Assembly: GCA_910578835.1 (NCBI GenBank)
Contig: CAJTSK010000009.1
Location: forward strand, 17,531-81,530
Direction: 5' to 3'
Source of the DNA: an uncultured Muribaculum sp.
GTDB lineage: Bacteria; Bacteroidota; Bacteroidia; Bacteroidales; Muribaculaceae
DNA length: 64,000 nt
Shown here: piece after piece, positions 1 through 9,140 of the stretch
Position numbering within the stretch: the stretch's first letter is position 1
Layout: each line of letters begins with the position of its first letter
Program-made: the position numbers and the translations under genes
The notes under the pieces: model-generated
What the model saw: only the letters and a program-made list of their open reading frames with translations
The model's database searches: none
What the model was told of the DNA's origin: nothing

Positions 1-2
1 CG

Positions 3-614
3 CAGTTTGAGCGTTTTCGCCGCAAGGTGAAATTTTCCTATAACAAGATTAACGACTCGGCAACGGGCGAAAAACTCATACGCGAGTTTTCCAACCTCGA
101 AAACAACGAGCTCAATGTGTTGGTAATCAACTTTGTCGACATGCTATCCCACGCCCGCACCGAATCAAAGATGATACGCGAGCTCGCCGCCAACAATGCA
201 GCCTACCGTTCGATTACGGAATCATGGTTCCGCCACTCGTCGGCACTCGAACTCTTCCGTAAGATTGCAGAAAAAGGTTACAAGATAGTATTGACCACCG
301 ACCACGGCACCATCCAGGTCAACAACCCCATAAAGGTAATAGGTGACCGCAACACCAATACCAACCTCCGCTACAAGGTAGGCAAAAACCTGAGCTACAA
401 TCAGAAGCAGGTATATGAAATCAAAAATCCGGAACGTTACGGACTACCCTCTCCCAATATCTCCTCGACCTACATTTTCGCCTCGGGACATGACTTCTTC
501 GCCTACCCCAACAACTACAACCATTATGTGCAGTATTACACCGGCACATTCCAGCATGGAGGCATCTCCCTCGAAGAAATGATTATACCACTTATTACAT
601 TAACCGCAAAATAA
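3..614 (+). CDS. porX: PorX-like T9SS response regulator, C-terminal part (partial)
   Basis: The reading frame is open to the left edge, so only the last 200 or so residues are present. They match the C-terminal half of the PglZ/alkaline-phosphatase-like domain of PorX, a response regulator of type IX secretion that in known species also has an N-terminal receiver domain and acts with the PorY kinase. Visible features are the [10 protein letters not shown] stretch, the TTDHGT metal-site motif and a late GHDFF segment followed by [11 protein letters not shown], the usual ending of this phosphatase-like fold. A GTG at 27 is an internal codon, not the start. The gene is 14 bases upstream of tsaE, the same strand. 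The presence of GldK-N, PorP and PorT in the same window supports the PorX call over a generic PglZ protein; the missing receiver domain cannot be checked here. Confidence 0.85.
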   Translation, partial: QFERFRRKVKFSYNKINDSATGEKLIREFSNLENNELNVLVINFVDMLSHARTESKMIRELAANNAAYRSITESWFRHSSALELFRKIAEKGYKIVLTTDHGTIQVNNPIKVIGDRNTNTNLRYKVGKNLSYNQKQVYEIKNPERYGLPSPNISSTYIFASGHDFFAYPNNYNHYVQYYTGTFQHGGISLEEMIIPLITLTAK

Positions 615-627
615 CCGACTTATAAAT

Positions 628-1068
628 ATGGCAACTACAAAAATCCTTATTCCGTCAACAACCGACCTTGACAAAGCCGCCAAGGAATTTATCGACATAA
701 TGGGCGACTACACAGTGTTTGCATTTTACGGCGACATGGGTGTGGGCAAAACCACTTTCATCTCCGCTTTGTCCAAGGCTCTCGGCGTAGAAGAAGACCC
801 GACAAGCAGCCCGTCGTTCGCCATAATAAACGAATATCGTTCCGACACAACCGCCGAGCTGATATATCACTTTGACCTTTATCGCCTTGAATCGCTTGAA
901 GAAGCATTTGACATAGGCGTGGAAGATTACTTCGACTCAGGCGCACTCTGCCTCATCGAATGGCCGGAGCGAATAGCCGACATACTACCCGACGACACTG
1001 TACGCGTCGACATCAAGGAGCTTCCCGACGGCTCACGCGAACTGACCGTCACCGAACCTGAAGAATAA
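628..1068 (+). CDS. tsaE: tRNA threonylcarbamoyladenosine biosynthesis ATPase TsaE
   Basis: This 146-residue cytosolic P-loop ATPase belongs to the TsaE family, which works with TsaB and TsaD to install t6A at position 37 of ANN-decoding tRNAs. The Walker A motif [10 protein letters not shown] lies at residues 35-44, followed by the family hallmark SSPSFAI and a downstream HFDLYRL segment and LIEWPERI. Length is normal for the family. It sits between porX and a small membrane protein gene; its TAA stop shares its last A with the next ATG, which suggests translational coupling. Confidence 0.95.
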   Translation: MATTKILIPSTTDLDKAAKEFIDIMGDYTVFAFYGDMGVGKTTFISALSKALGVEEDPTSSPSFAIINEYRSDTTAELIYHFDLYRLESLEEAFDIGVEDYFDSGALCLIEWPERIADILPDDTVRVDIKELPDGSRELTVTEPEE

Positions 1069-1286
1069 TGAATCCTGCGATCGGAGCCTATATCCTCGCC
1101 GTCATTTTCATCGGATGCGGGATATTTTCAATCGTTGCGGCAATTGCCGGCTGGGAGTGGTTTTTCAACAACATGAATGTAAGGGTACTTACCTGCCGTA
1201 TGAAACGCAGCTATGCCCGATGCCTTTATTTTGCGCTTGGCGTTGCCATCATCGCCATGGGCTGCTACATGTTTATAACTGTGTAA
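1068..1286 (+). CDS. Small two-helix membrane protein, unknown
   Basis: A 72-residue protein with two clear hydrophobic segments, at about residues 7-30 and 50-70, separated by a short basic stretch containing RMKRSYARC. This looks like a hairpin inner-membrane protein with a positively charged loop. No known motif is recognised. The ATG overlaps the tsaE stop by one base and birA starts 4 bases after its stop, so it is embedded in a tight operon and is likely a real gene. Confidence 0.6.
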   Translation: MNPAIGAYILAVIFIGCGIFSIVAAIAGWEWFFNNMNVRVLTCRMKRSYARCLYFALGVAIIAMGCYMFITV

Positions 1287-1290
1287 TGTC

Positions 1291-2019
1291 ATGACCGGTC
1301 ACAATATAATAAGACTTGAAGAGTGTGGCTCCACCAACAGCCACCTCGCTGCCATTGCGCGCGAAGTGCCCCACGGAACAGTGGTGGTCACCCGCTCACA
1401 GACTGCCGGACGTGGACAACGCGGCAATACATGGGAGTCGGAACCGGGCAAAAACCTCACATTCTCCCTGCTGCTCAAGCCGCGTGACATAACTGCCCAC
1501 GACCAGTTTTACATTTCGGAAGCCGTAGCACTCGGAATAACCGACACACTGCGCCGACACCTTGAAAATCACCATGTGAAAATCAAGTGGCCCAACGACA
1601 TCTACGCCGGCGACAAAAAGATATGTGGCATATTGATTGAAAACAGCCTTTCAGGCAACCTGATAGGTCACTCGATTGCAGGCATAGGCATCAACGTCAA
1701 CCAGCGCAGGTTCAATAGTGACGCACCCAACCCCGTATCGGCGGTAATGCTTACCGGCAACGAGCTGAAGCTCGATACACTGCTCTCCGATGTGCTCACA
1801 GCCATCGACAACAGACTGCGACAGCCCGTCGACATGCGACATCACGACTACTTGTCATCACTCTGGCGCCGCGACGGCGGCAACTACCGCGACACAGCCT
1901 CCGGTGAAGAGTTCAGCGCGATAATAACAGGCGTAGCCCCTACCGGTCATCTGTCGCTTCTTGACTCATTTGGCAACACCCGCGTCTACGCCTTCAAGGA
2001 GGTCCAGGCAATCATATAA
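1291..2019 (+). CDS. birA: Biotin--[acetyl-CoA-carboxylase] ligase
   Basis: The 242-residue product is a biotin protein ligase, which makes biotinyl-AMP and transfers biotin to carrier lysines of carboxylases in the cytosol. The active-site loop GRGQRGNTWES and the KWPNDIY and KICGILIE motifs typical of BirA/BPL catalytic domains are all present, with a short C-terminal SH3-like tail. There is no N-terminal helix-turn-helix, so this is the monofunctional form without repressor activity. Start is the ATG 4 bases after the preceding stop. Confidence 0.93.
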   Translation: MTGHNIIRLEECGSTNSHLAAIAREVPHGTVVVTRSQTAGRGQRGNTWESEPGKNLTFSLLLKPRDITAHDQFYISEAVALGITDTLRRHLENHHVKIKWPNDIYAGDKKICGILIENSLSGNLIGHSIAGIGINVNQRRFNSDAPNPVSAVMLTGNELKLDTLLSDVLTAIDNRLRQPVDMRHHDYLSSLWRRDGGNYRDTASGEEFSAIITGVAPTGHLSLLDSFGNTRVYAFKEVQAII

Positions 2020-2027
2020 GGCAACTA

Positions 2028-2058
2028 TTGATAATGTTACTGAAATTTAGTAATTTTG
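2028..2058 (+). promoter_or_regulatory. Bacteroidetes-type promoter for the CvpA-like gene
   Basis: A TTG at 2028-2030 and the -7 box TAATTTTG at 2051-2058 are 20 bases apart, the arrangement recognised by the Bacteroidetes primary sigma factor. The start codon is 23 bases further on. Confidence 0.65.
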
Positions 2059-2080
2059 CACCAATAAATCATCCGGACCC

Positions 2081-2599
2081 TTGACTACAATTGACATAAT
2101 ATTACTGATAATTATCGGAGCCTCCTTAGTGCTCGGACTCTACAAAGGTATAATCGCCCAGATTGCATCAATCGGCGGTGTAGTGCTCGGTATCATAGCA
2201 TGCCGTTTTTTTGCCACCGACATCGGCAGCATGTACATGTCATGGGCACCCGACACATTCTCCAATGAGACTTTGGCTAACATAGCCGGCGGCATAACCG
2301 TATATCTTGTAGTATATTTCGGCATAGGATTGTTTGCATCGCTTCTACGGCGCATAACCGACACGCTGATGGCAGGCTGGCTCGACCATATGCTTGGCGG
2401 CATATTCGGCATATTCAAATGGCTTATACTCACCAGCGTATTCCTCAACCTGTTCTACATGATTGCTCCCCATTGCGTCATATTCCACTCCTCAGCCATC
2501 GCATCGGGCAAACTGTTTGTGTTTGTGATGCAGCTCGCGCCGAAACTATTTGGCGTCATGGCAGGTCCGGTCGGTGAGATGATTAACAATATTACCTGA
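2081..2599 (+). CDS. CvpA family membrane protein
   Basis: The 172-residue product has four hydrophobic segments (about residues 1-22, 25-45, 65-95 and 100-125) and the layout of CvpA/colicin V production-type inner-membrane proteins: an N-terminal TIDIILLIII helix, GLYKGIIAQIASIGG turn and a GIFGIFKWLILTSVFL helix. The start chosen is TTG at 2081, since it is just downstream of the promoter box and no ATG lies near; other start codons are possible. The role of the family is not settled; it is often linked to envelope integrity. Confidence 0.8.
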   Translation: MTTIDIILLIIIGASLVLGLYKGIIAQIASIGGVVLGIIACRFFATDIGSMYMSWAPDTFSNETLANIAGGITVYLVVYFGIGLFASLLRRITDTLMAGWLDHMLGGIFGIFKWLILTSVFLNLFYMIAPHCVIFHSSAIASGKLFVFVMQLAPKLFGVMAGPVGEMINNIT

Positions 2600-2669
2600 C
2601 CCTGTCAACATTCAACAGCAGTGATTGTTATCACTTTACATATATCCCCTATCTATCAAGCGAGAAATA

Positions 2670-4142
2670 ATGAATGAAGATAACCAGAATATAAACCAGC
2701 AGGACGACGACGATATCATAAAAAATGTGACCGGTGACGAATACAAGTATGGATTTGTCACCGATATTGATACTGACGTCATACCTCAAGGGCTTAACGA
2801 GGACGTAATAAGACTTATCTCCAAGAAGAAAAACGAGCCTGAATGGCTACTTGAATTCCGATTGAAAGCCTACCGCCACTGGCTGACACTGAAGATGCCT
2901 CAATGGGCACATCTTGATATCCCGCCTATCGACTATCAGGCTATCAGCTATTATGCGGCGCCAAAGAAAAAAGAGGGTCCGAAAAGCCTTGACGAAGTTG
3001 ACCCCGAGCTGATTGACACCTTCAACAAGCTCGGCATTCCCCTTCAGGAGCAGAAAGCGTTGTCGGGAATGGCTGTCGATGCAGTCATGGACTCGGTATC
3101 GGTAAAGACCACACATAAAGAAAAACTTGCCGAACTGGGAGTGATATTCTGTTCATTTTCCGAGGCGGTAAAGGATTATCCCGACCTGGTGAAACGCTAT
3201 CTCGGAAGCGTGGTGAGCTACCGCGACAACTTCTTTGCTGCGCTTAACTCGGCTGTATTTTCCGACGGCTCTTTTGTCTACATCCCCAAGGGAGTAAGAT
3301 GCCCGATGGAGCTTTCAACCTATTTCCGCATCAATGCCGCCGGCACAGGGCAGTTTGAACGCACCCTCATCGTAGCCGACGATGACTCATATGTAAGCTA
3401 TCTCGAAGGATGCACCGCGCCCATGCGCGATGAAAACCAGCTTCACGCCGCCATCGTGGAGATAGTGGTGGAAGACCGTGCCGAGGTGAAATACTCAACT
3501 GTACAGAACTGGTATGCCGGTGACAAGGACGGCAACGGAGGCGTATATAACTTCGTGACCAAGCGCGGACTCTGCCGTGGCGACTACTCCAAGCTGTCAT
3601 GGACACAAGTGGAAACAGGCTCGGCGATTACATGGAAATACCCGAGTTGTGTATTGCAGGGCGAAGGCTCGACAGGAGAATTTTACTCGGTTGCCGTGAC
3701 CCGCAACTATCAGCAAGCCGACACAGGCACAAAAATGATACATGCCGGGCGCAACACCCGTTCGACCATCGTCAGCAAAGGCATATCGGCGGGACATAGC
3801 CAGAACTCCTATCGCGGACTGGTAAAGGTGCTTCCCAAGGCTGACGGCTGCCGCAACTACACTCAGTGTGACAGCCTCCTGCTCAGCTCCACATGTGGCG
3901 CCCACACATTCCCCTATATCGACGTGCTCAACGACACGGCTGTAGTGGAACATGAAGCCACCACATCAAAAATCAGCGAGGACCAGGTGTTTTACTGTAA
4001 TCAGCGCGGCATCCCGACGGAAGAAGCTATCGGACTTATTGTCAACGGTTACGCCAAGGAGGTGATGAACAAGCTTCCGATGGAATTTGCCGTGGAAGCA
4101 CAGCGACTGCTCCAGGTGACACTCGAAGGCTCGGTAGGCTGA
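2670..4142 (+). CDS. sufB: Fe-S cluster assembly protein SufB
   Basis: The product (490 residues from the ATG at 2670) is SufB, the scaffold subunit of the SufBCD complex that builds Fe-S clusters in the cytosol. The C-terminal beta-helix region is well conserved: [15 protein letters not shown], the SYLEGCTAP motif, KYSTVQNWY, and [17 protein letters not shown] followed by [10 protein letters not shown]. The open frame runs 15 codons further upstream to 2625, but the 2670 ATG gives the usual family N-terminus and length. It is first in a suf operon with sufC, sufD and sufS, all in the same direction with short gaps. Confidence 0.96.
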   Translation: MNEDNQNINQQDDDDIIKNVTGDEYKYGFVTDIDTDVIPQGLNEDVIRLISKKKNEPEWLLEFRLKAYRHWLTLKMPQWAHLDIPPIDYQAISYYAAPKKKEGPKSLDEVDPELIDTFNKLGIPLQEQKALSGMAVDAVMDSVSVKTTHKEKLAELGVIFCSFSEAVKDYPDLVKRYLGSVVSYRDNFFAALNSAVFSDGSFVYIPKGVRCPMELSTYFRINAAGTGQFERTLIVADDDSYVSYLEGCTAPMRDENQLHAAIVEIVVEDRAEVKYSTVQNWYAGDKDGNGGVYNFVTKRGLCRGDYSKLSWTQVETGSAITWKYPSCVLQGEGSTGEFYSVAVTRNYQQADTGTKMIHAGRNTRSTIVSKGISAGHSQNSYRGLVKVLPKADGCRNYTQCDSLLLSSTCGAHTFPYIDVLNDTAVVEHEATTSKISEDQVFYCNQRGIPTEEAIGLIVNGYAKEVMNKLPMEFAVEAQRLLQVTLEGSVG

Positions 4143-4200
4143 CAACACTCAGGGTCAACTTGCCGCCATTGATTCAACAACAGAAAAAAACATAACCGAA

Positions 4201-4971
4201 ATGGATAAAAACATATTACTTGACATTCACGACCTCCATGCATCGGTCGACGGTAAAGAGATATTGAAAGGCATCAATCTTCAGGTGCGCGAAGGCGAAG
4301 TACATGCCATCATGGGACCAAACGGTTCCGGTAAGTCCACCCTTTCAATGGTGCTTGCCGGTGCTCCCGGATACACTGTCACCGGGGGAAACGTGGATTT
4401 CCACGGCAAAAAGCTGCTTGAGCTTTCGCCCGAAGACCGCAGCCACGAAGGACTATTCCTGTCGTTTCAGTATCCCGTGGAGATACCGGGAGTGTCAATG
4501 GTCAACTTCATGAGAGCCGCTGTCAACGAGAAGCGCAAATATTTCAACGAGTCACCGCTGTCGGCAAGCGACTTCCTGAAACTGATGCGCCAGAAGCGCG
4601 CAATCGTAGAGCTTGACAACAAACTCGCGTCGCGCTCGGTCAACGAAGGCTTTTCAGGTGGAGAGAAAAAGCGCAACGAGATATTCCAGATGGCTGTGCT
4701 TGAGCCAAAGCTATCCATTCTTGACGAGACCGACTCCGGTCTTGACATCGATGCTCTACGCATAGTAGCCGGCGGTGTCAATAAATTGAAGACCGACCGC
4801 AACGCAACTATAGTCATCACCCACTATCAGCGACTGCTTGACTACATCAAGCCCGACTTCGTGCATGTGCTCTACAAGGGACGGATAGTAAAGACGGCCG
4901 GTCCGGAGCTTGCGCTCGAACTTGAAGAGAAGGGTTACGACTGGTTGAAACAGAACGAAAATCAAGATTGA
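4201..4971 (+). CDS. sufC: Fe-S cluster assembly ATPase SufC
   Basis: SufC (256 residues) is the ABC-type ATPase of the SufBCD scaffold. Walker A is GPNGSGKST at about residues 39-47, the signature is FSGGEKKR, Walker B is LSILDETDSGLD, and the H-loop histidine lies in ITHYQRLL. It lacks membrane segments, as expected for a soluble family member. It lies 58 bases after sufB and its stop precedes the sufD ATG by two bases, consistent with a fixed-ratio complex. Confidence 0.97.
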   Translation: MDKNILLDIHDLHASVDGKEILKGINLQVREGEVHAIMGPNGSGKSTLSMVLAGAPGYTVTGGNVDFHGKKLLELSPEDRSHEGLFLSFQYPVEIPGVSMVNFMRAAVNEKRKYFNESPLSASDFLKLMRQKRAIVELDNKLASRSVNEGFSGGEKKRNEIFQMAVLEPKLSILDETDSGLDIDALRIVAGGVNKLKTDRNATIVITHYQRLLDYIKPDFVHVLYKGRIVKTAGPELALELEEKGYDWLKQNENQD

Positions 4972-4973
4972 CC

Positions 4974-6335
4974 ATGAGCAGTCTCTCACAATATACCGAC
5001 ATATACCGCGACCACCGGGCGACCCTCGACAGTCACTCGGCTCCGGTGATTAACGCCCTGCGACCGGCGGCATTTGACGCCTTGAAGGGGAAGACACTAC
5101 CCGACCGAAATACAGAGGGTTATGAAAAAACCTCTATCGAGGAGATGATGGCACCCGACTTCGGGCTCAACATCAACCGCGTCAATATCCCGGTGGATGC
5201 TGCGGCATCGTTTCACTGCGGTGTGCCCAATCTCAGCACCCTGCTCGGAATAGTGGTCAACGATGAATTTCACCCCGTGGGCACGCTTGAATCACGCCTC
5301 CCCGAAGGAGTGTTTTTCGGCAGCCTCGCCAAAGCGGCAGCAACTCATCCCGAACTCGTAGGACGCTACTACGGAAAGGTAGCGTCGCTTGATTCGGTGA
5401 CTACTGCGCTCAACACCATGCTTGTGGAAGATGGCGTGTTTATCTATGTGCCCAAAGGAGTCGCCCTTGAAAAGCCGCTCCAGCTTGTCAACATCTTCAG
5501 CTCACCCACTCCGCTCATGGCTGTGCGCCGCGTGCTGATAGTGCTCGAAGAAGGAGCCTCGGCACAGCTGCTCGTGTGTGACCACACCCAGGACTCCACG
5601 CAGCAATATCTGTCGTCGCAGGTAGTGGAAATAGCTCTCAGCGCCAACGCGCGTCTCGACTATTACGACCTGGAGGAATCGCGTGAGGGCACCTCTCGCT
5701 GCTCGTCAATCTACGCGCGACAGGAAGACAACTCTTCGCTGCTTGTCAACGGCATGACTCTCAGCTGCGGAAACACCCGCAACGACTACTATATCGAAAT
5801 CGCAGGCAACGGATGTGACACTCTCCTTGCAGGAATGGCTATCGCCTCGGGACATCAGCATATCGACAACAACTCGTCGGTCAATCATCTCGGCTCGCAT
5901 TGTCACAGCCGCCAGCTATTCAAGTATGTACTTGACGACGATGCTTCAGGTGCATTTGAAGGCGGCATCGTGGTAAATGAAGGCGCGGTGAAGACCGAGG
6001 CTTATCAAAGCGACCGCAACCTGCTCGCATCGACAGGCGCGAAAATGCACACAAAGCCCCAGCTGCTCATATATTGCGACGACGTGAAATGCAGCCACGG
6101 AGCCACTACAGGTCAGCTCGACCAGGAAGCGCTGTTCTACATGCGTTCACGCGGTATAGGCGAAAAGATGGCTCGCACAATGCTGATGCAGGCTTTTATG
6201 TCGGAAGTTATCGACACTGTAAGGATGGAAGGATTGCGCGAACGCCTCCACCTCCTTGTAGAAAAGCGTTTTCACGGGCAGGAGTCATTCTGCGGTGACT
6301 GCATGACAAGCTGCGCGGCAGCTAAAAAACAGTAA
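4974..6335 (+). CDS. sufD: Fe-S cluster assembly protein SufD
   Basis: SufD (453 residues) pairs with SufB on the SufC dimer and helps iron entry during Fe-S assembly. The C-terminal beta-helix part shows VNHLGSHCHSRQLFKYV, GAFEGGIVV, YQSDRNLLAS and DDVKCSHGATTGQLD, the last holding the conserved Cys-Ser-His-Gly stretch. A TTG two codons earlier overlaps the sufC stop, but the ATG at 4974 is the likelier start. The extreme C-terminus carries a Cys-rich tail (CGDCMTSC), which is unusual enough to note though its role is unclear. Confidence 0.95.
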   Translation: MSSLSQYTDIYRDHRATLDSHSAPVINALRPAAFDALKGKTLPDRNTEGYEKTSIEEMMAPDFGLNINRVNIPVDAAASFHCGVPNLSTLLGIVVNDEFHPVGTLESRLPEGVFFGSLAKAAATHPELVGRYYGKVASLDSVTTALNTMLVEDGVFIYVPKGVALEKPLQLVNIFSSPTPLMAVRRVLIVLEEGASAQLLVCDHTQDSTQQYLSSQVVEIALSANARLDYYDLEESREGTSRCSSIYARQEDNSSLLVNGMTLSCGNTRNDYYIEIAGNGCDTLLAGMAIASGHQHIDNNSSVNHLGSHCHSRQLFKYVLDDDASGAFEGGIVVNEGAVKTEAYQSDRNLLASTGAKMHTKPQLLIYCDDVKCSHGATTGQLDQEALFYMRSRGIGEKMARTMLMQAFMSEVIDTVRMEGLRERLHLLVEKRFHGQESFCGDCMTSCAAAKKQ

Positions 6336-6338
6336 ATC

Positions 6339-7559
6339 ATGGATAATTACGATGTAGACCGGTTACGTTCCGATTTTCCCGCCCTCGACAGGAAAATCTA
6401 TAACCGGCAGCTCATATATTTAGATAATACCGCTACCTCGCAGACTCCGCGGCAAGTAGTGGAAAATATCGAAAGTATATACTATAACACGAAAGCCAAT
6501 GTACACCGCGGCGTACACACTCTCTCCCAGGAGATGACATCGCTGCAGGAGGCGGCACGCGAAAGGATAAGGGGATGGATCAACGCTCCCTCGACCGAAG
6601 AAATCATCTTCACCAGAGGCACTACTGAAGCCATCAATCTCGTGGCGTCATCGTACGGCTCATTTTTCCGCGACGGCGATGAAATCATAGTAAGCGTCAT
6701 GGAACACCATGCCAACATTGTGCCGTGGCAGCTGCTTCAGAGCCGCGTCAACGTGAAGTTGCGCGTAATCCCGATGGATGACCGCGGAGTGCTTGACATG
6801 GATGCATTCCGCCATATGTTTAACGGTCACACGGCGATGGTGGCGATAGCCCATGTGAGCAATGTGCTCGGCACCGTCAATCCTGTTGCCGAGATAATAA
6901 AGGAAGCCCACAGCCACGGGGTGCCGGTACTTGTTGACGGCGCACAGGCGGTGGCTCACCAGCGTGTCGACGTGACTGCGCTCGACTGCGACTTCTACGC
7001 CTTCTCATCCCACAAGATGTATGGACCCTCAGGAGTAGGTGTGCTATATGGCAAGAGGGAGCTGCTTAAGCGTATGCCACCCTATCAGGGAGGGGGCGAG
7101 ATGATAGGCAATGTAAGCTTTGAACACACCACTTTTGCCGAACTCCCGTTTAAATTTGAGGCAGGCACACCCGACTTTGTCGATATCGCCGCCTTTAAGA
7201 GCGCCATCGACTATCTTGAGCCAATCGGCATGGATGCGATAGCCGCCCATGAGCATAAGTTGCTTGAATACACCATGCCCCGCATGATGGAGATTCCGGG
7301 TATGCGCATATTCGGCACTGCGCCTGGCAAGGATGCCATAATATCATTTCTCATCGGCAACGCCCACCATTATGACACCGGAATGCTGCTTGACAAGCTC
7401 GGCATAGCCGTGCGCACAGGTCACCACTGTGCCGAACCGCTCATGCACCGTCTTGGCATTGAAGGCACCGTGCGCGCGTCATTCGGTCTTTACAACACTA
7501 TCGAGGAGTGTGACGCATTTATTGCAGCCTTAAAGCGTGTTGCTGCAATCCTTGAGTGA
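6339..7559 (+). CDS. sufS: Cysteine desulfurase SufS
   Basis: This 406-residue PLP enzyme removes sulfur from cysteine and feeds it as persulfide to the Suf scaffold. The PLP lysine is in FSSHKMYGPSG and the catalytic cysteine in RTGHHCAEPLM, the group II (SufS/CsdA) pattern. HHANIVPW and DGAQAVAHQ, also typical, are present. It begins 3 bases after sufD and closes the suf operon before a bidirectional terminator. No SufE or SufU partner is visible in the window. Confidence 0.96.
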   Translation: MDNYDVDRLRSDFPALDRKIYNRQLIYLDNTATSQTPRQVVENIESIYYNTKANVHRGVHTLSQEMTSLQEAARERIRGWINAPSTEEIIFTRGTTEAINLVASSYGSFFRDGDEIIVSVMEHHANIVPWQLLQSRVNVKLRVIPMDDRGVLDMDAFRHMFNGHTAMVAIAHVSNVLGTVNPVAEIIKEAHSHGVPVLVDGAQAVAHQRVDVTALDCDFYAFSSHKMYGPSGVGVLYGKRELLKRMPPYQGGGEMIGNVSFEHTTFAELPFKFEAGTPDFVDIAAFKSAIDYLEPIGMDAIAAHEHKLLEYTMPRMMEIPGMRIFGTAPGKDAIISFLIGNAHHYDTGMLLDKLGIAVRTGHHCAEPLMHRLGIEGTVRASFGLYNTIEECDAFIAALKRVAAILE

Positions 7560-7605
7560 CGCGCCAAACAGAAAAACGACAAACATCGCCCCATAAAACG
7601 GCAAT

Positions 7606-7644
7606 AAAAAAAGGTGTACCGGAAAAATTCGGTACACCTTTTTT
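7606..7644. terminator. Bidirectional intrinsic terminator after sufS
   Basis: An 11-bp perfect stem (AAGGTGTACCG at 7611-7621 with its complement at 7630-7640) around an 8-base loop is flanked by A-rich sequence on the left and T-rich on the right. It can serve the suf operon and the converging gene at 7669. Confidence 0.85.
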
Positions 7645-7668
7645 ATAGATAATAAATAATGTAGTCAA

Positions 7669-8673
7669 TTACTTAACAAGTACTTTGCTTACCTTGTTGC
7701 CCTGACGTACAACATAGATGCCGTTGGCAGGATTAGCCACCTTAACACCCTGAAGGTTGTAATACTCAACAGGAGCATTCTCATCGATAGCAACATTGTC
7801 GATACCTACAGTAGGTTCTTTCTCAGGGACAAGATCAATCTTTGTAACTGTAATATTTTCACCTACAATCATAAGGCTCTGATTAGCTGCAGCATCAGTA
7901 AGTTCCTTTACATCATCTTCGCCAAGAGTGATAGTAAACACACCAGAAGCCTCAGACAGATTTACTGTACCATAATCCTCCTGGAAACCGTCGCAAAGAG
8001 CAAATCCGGGAAGTATTGCCTGCTTCCAGTCAGCAAGAAGCAACTGAACTTTAAGGTTACAATATTTTTTAGCTTCAGGATCGCCAGTATTCACATAAGA
8101 AATATCTAACTTGTCACCAGCCTTAACTTTGGCAGCAACAAATGTTGAAACGGGCAACTTAATTGCATTATCCCACCAGTCAAGTGCCTGATCGCCTGAC
8201 CACAATTCTTTAACTGCATCAGGATCCACCACAGTAGCATTCTGAAGATAAGCAGCCTTGAGAGTAACAGTACCTGCCTTTGAAGACTGTACATAAATCT
8301 GCATTACAGAGTTTTTAATATCAGGATTAAGAGGAGCAACTATCTTAGTGACACCGGCTGTTCCCATAGTAGCCTCAGATATACCCTCTGTGCCACCTTC
8401 AGCCTTTTCATTATATTGGATTACAACCTGAATATCAAATTCAACCGGTTCAAATTCAACGACGACCTCATCGTAATCACTATAGTTGGCATCGCCAAGC
8501 CACCAACCACGACCTGCCCAATCGCTTTCATAAGTAATCGTTTTGGTCTCTGCATCATAAGATGAACCCCAGCCCGAGCCAAGCTCACTCAATGTAAGGT
8601 CAAGTGTTTCGGCATTAGCTGATGACACTGCAAGAGCTGCAACAGCAGCAAAAGAGAGTAAATTTTTAATCAT
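7669..8673 (-). CDS. Secreted protein with probable C-terminal sorting domain
   Basis: The 334-residue product starts with a standard signal peptide (MIKNLLSFAAVAALAVSSANA). Two beta-rich, acidic segments follow, roughly residues 22-150 and 155-280, each beginning with Trp-rich motifs (GSGWGSSYD, GRGWWLGD; then LWSGDQALDWW), reminiscent of carbohydrate-binding modules fused to secreted glycanases in this order, but no catalytic domain is present. The last 35 residues (YYNLQGVKV, then GIYVVRQGNKVSKVLVK) match the short sorting tail used for T9SS export or surface attachment. Function is unassigned; carbohydrate binding is an inference. It is monocistronic, flanked by a terminator and its own promoter. 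Confidence 0.75.
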   Translation of the reverse strand: MIKNLLSFAAVAALAVSSANAETLDLTLSELGSGWGSSYDAETKTITYESDWAGRGWWLGDANYSDYDEVVVEFEPVEFDIQVVIQYNEKAEGGTEGISEATMGTAGVTKIVAPLNPDIKNSVMQIYVQSSKAGTVTLKAAYLQNATVVDPDAVKELWSGDQALDWWDNAIKLPVSTFVAAKVKAGDKLDISYVNTGDPEAKKYCNLKVQLLLADWKQAILPGFALCDGFQEDYGTVNLSEASGVFTITLGEDDVKELTDAAANQSLMIVGENITVTKIDLVPEKEPTVGIDNVAIDENAPVEYYNLQGVKVANPANGIYVVRQGNKVSKVLVK

Positions 8674-8731
8674 AATGTTTGATTTAGGTTATTAAATTAG
8701 GTTAGTTTATCATATTTATGTTAAGTCAATG

Positions 8732-8739
8732 CAAATATA
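8732..8739 (-). promoter_or_regulatory. -7 box for the secreted protein gene
   Basis: On the minus strand 8739-8732 reads TATATTTG, a perfect TAnnTTTG box, about 60 bases upstream of the start codon at 8673. No clear -33 TTG is seen. Confidence 0.55.
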
Positions 8740-9057
8740 TCACAAAAAAACGCTCTTATATGATACTATTTTATCCCATTATTATACTTTAACACGTCAA
8801 ACTTCATTTTAACAATATCACTCCTGCGCTATTATCAAGAAGATTATCAACACTTATTTTTGAATTACCCATCGTTTTATCTAAATTGTGTACGCCAATA
8901 CCTGCTACGATCCGATTTCTGTCCATTGTAAGAGGCATTTATAATTATACCCTCAATTAACGAATAATTGTACATAAAGCACGGTATCAATGACAGATAA
9001 TTTGTGGCAGCATTGACCTTTTTATTCTGTCGGTGTAGAAATCACGAGATTTTTCCA

Positions 9058-9065
9058 TAAATTTG
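9058..9065 (+). promoter_or_regulatory. -7 box for the TPR-barrel-GH3 run
   Basis: TAAATTTG fits TAnnTTTG and lies 75 bases before the ATG at 9141. No good TTG is found at the -33 position. Confidence 0.5.
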
Positions 9066-9140
9066 CAATAGTAATCACGCAAGGCTGGGATTGAGGGATA
9101 TGCAGCCGAGAAAACCAGCCCACTAAACACCAAGCAATAG

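Larger units (their letters stand above)
8674..9140. other. 467-base divergent intergenic region
   Basis: This AT-rich spacer separates the minus-strand secreted protein gene from the plus-strand TPR gene. It holds a promoter box for each direction (8732-8739 minus, 9058-9065 plus). In the 300 bases between these boxes I see no coding frame with family resemblance, no strong hairpin and no repeat. Confidence 0.6.
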